From: Chondrus crispus
Lineage: Eukaryota > Rhodophyta > Florideophyceae > Gigartinales > Gigartinaceae
NCBI RefSeq assembly: GCF_000350225.1
Contig: NW_005179066.1
Location: forward strand, 1-64,000
Reading direction: 5' to 3'
DNA: 64,000 nucleotides
Shown: positions 62,931 to 64,000 of the stretch, one piece after another
Layout of the letters: each line of letters begins with the position of its first letter
Position numbering within the stretch: position 1 is the first letter of the stretch
Program-made: the position numbers and the translations under genes
The notes under the pieces: generated by a model
What the model saw: the letters and a program-made list of their open reading frames with translations, nothing else
What the model was told of the DNA's origin: nothing
Database searches by the model: none

Positions 62931-64000
62931 AGTTGGGATGGCGAACGCAGATTGGCCCAAATTCCAATTCCGGCCGAAGTCGATGTTGGTTGAAAGTGTC
63001 CTTAATTCTATGCTCTCCACCACTACTTCCCCGAATCCTCCACATGTCAGCACTCCGCTTCACATTTCTCTGGCAGCCATCGTACGTCTTTCGAAAAGAC
63101 AACCGACACTTCTCATATGGGCGAACTCGAAGCAAACACGATCCTCTGTAGCCAATTTTATGCTGTCCTGTCTTAACCATCCCTGTTTGTCTACCTGATA
63201 CCGCGCAAAATTTGATATACTCGGAACCGTCAGATGCCACATTTATTCCAGCATCTGGTAGGTCTCGTAGTTCTAACTACTCCACAAAGCTCTATCTCAT
63301 GCTGGCTCGAACGTGAGTGCCAGCTTCCCAGGATCCTATTATTGGGAGAAGGAAGAGTCACAGGCATTGTTCGAACGAATGGAGGCGGTATGTAACCGCC
63401 TGTGCCCTTATGCCTCTGAACGAAGAACCGGAGAAGTTCCTTAAAGCTCGTTGCAAGCTACCGCAAAAGTTTTGCATGAATTATAATTGTCTGGTGAGAA
63501 GCGCTCATATGGAAAAGCCAGAGATGCGTCGAACGTCTATATAGAAAAGATGGCTACGGGGCTTTACCATGACGTAACAATGTCTTCCATCACTGATTAG
63601 TGTGGACGGTACTCAGATTTGAACCAGTATGTTGACTGCCTATAAGACATCCGAAATACAGTTTGTCAACCTCGAGTGCAAATTGAAATCATTTTAAAGA
63701 GAGTGTAGGTGAAGATGATGGCCTTTTAGGAGAACTTTTATCTGAAAGGGATCTCACATAGGACGAGGACAGCAGCCGACAAACGTTCACGAGTGGCATT
63801 CGACGCCCAATCAGACGAAAGAATGTAAAGAAAGTTGGTGAACTCGAGGGGACTTGGCAGAAAAAGCGTCAAATAGCAGCGGAAGCTGTTGTCCTACACC
63901 AGCTCGCAATTAGTCCCGAGAAAAGAAGAACGAATTGCTGCTATTTTCTGTTGCTGCTGAGGCGTTCAGCCATGTGGACACCATTTAGTACTTCACTTTG
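62931..64000. other. right end of window, nothing recognised
   Basis: Only short frames. 63740-63990 has a basic/Gln-rich reading (KKVGELEGTWQKKRQIAAEA) without a known match; it may be an exon or a transposon fragment. Confidence 0.4.

Noticed and set aside
1..64000. CRISPR arrays, rRNA or tRNA genes
   Set aside because: No regularly spaced repeats and no convincing tRNA or rRNA sequence was recognised by eye; a covariance-model search could still find a tRNA.

Overview
The window looks like nuclear DNA of a transposon-rich, intron-poor eukaryote. The only clearly intact conserved host gene, an inositol polyphosphate kinase at 52542-53852 (minus), is a single exon 58 bases downstream of a TATA box. 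Fragments of other eukaryotic housekeeping genes occur (U1-70K, formin, an AVL9-type DENN protein, a WD40 protein, trehalose-phosphatase), and nearly everything else is mobile DNA. This mixture would suit a florideophyte red alga such as Chondrus, but that is an inference from gene style, not a database match.

Layout. 1-11 kb: nested Ty3/gypsy chromoviruses. A minus-strand element (5' LTR 589-1480, gag running off the left edge) sits inside the pol of a plus-strand element (integrase plus chromodomain 1481-3313, a long antisense ORF 6765-8617, polypurine tract 8731-8740, 3' LTR 8743-9797). That element in turn interrupts the protease gene of a third, minus-strand element (9798-10928). 11-13.2 kb: a hairpin-rich block and an unrecognised proline-rich ORF. 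13.4-26.4 kb: a pseudogene graveyard bounded by a ~1.45 kb inverted duplication (13513-14968 and 24916-26359) carrying dead trehalose-6-phosphate phosphatase and U1-70K copies. Between the arms lie WD40, PTEN-like/formin and AVL9-like remnants and, at 17.8-23.1 kb, a divergent gene pair: a transposase-like protein and a ParB-like/N4-N6 methyltransferase-like protein. 26.6-32.9 kb: a degraded minus-strand copia-like retrotransposon and its GC-rich flank. 33.2-37.6 kb: a broken pogo-like transposase and a PIF/Harbinger unit.

38-54 kb is the most gene-like part: a predicted secreted cysteine-containing protein, two paralogous membrane proteins about 4 kb apart (42721-44004 and 47767-48900), and the inositol phosphate kinase, separated by MITE-like repeats and several perfect palindromes. 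54.6-56.9 kb is a TA-flanked pogo-like element with defined inverted termini and palindromic subterminal repeats. 57-60.5 kb is a minus-strand Ty1/copia element interrupted by a MITE. 61.3-62.9 kb is a decayed Tc1-like element with long inverted repeats. The last kilobase has nothing recognisable.

The best candidate for something undescribed is the 17.8-23.1 kb unit pairing a transposase-like gene with a bacterial-style ParB/methyltransferase gene. Next come the paralogous membrane protein pair, the antisense ORF beside the chromovirus 3' LTR, and the recurring perfect hairpins.
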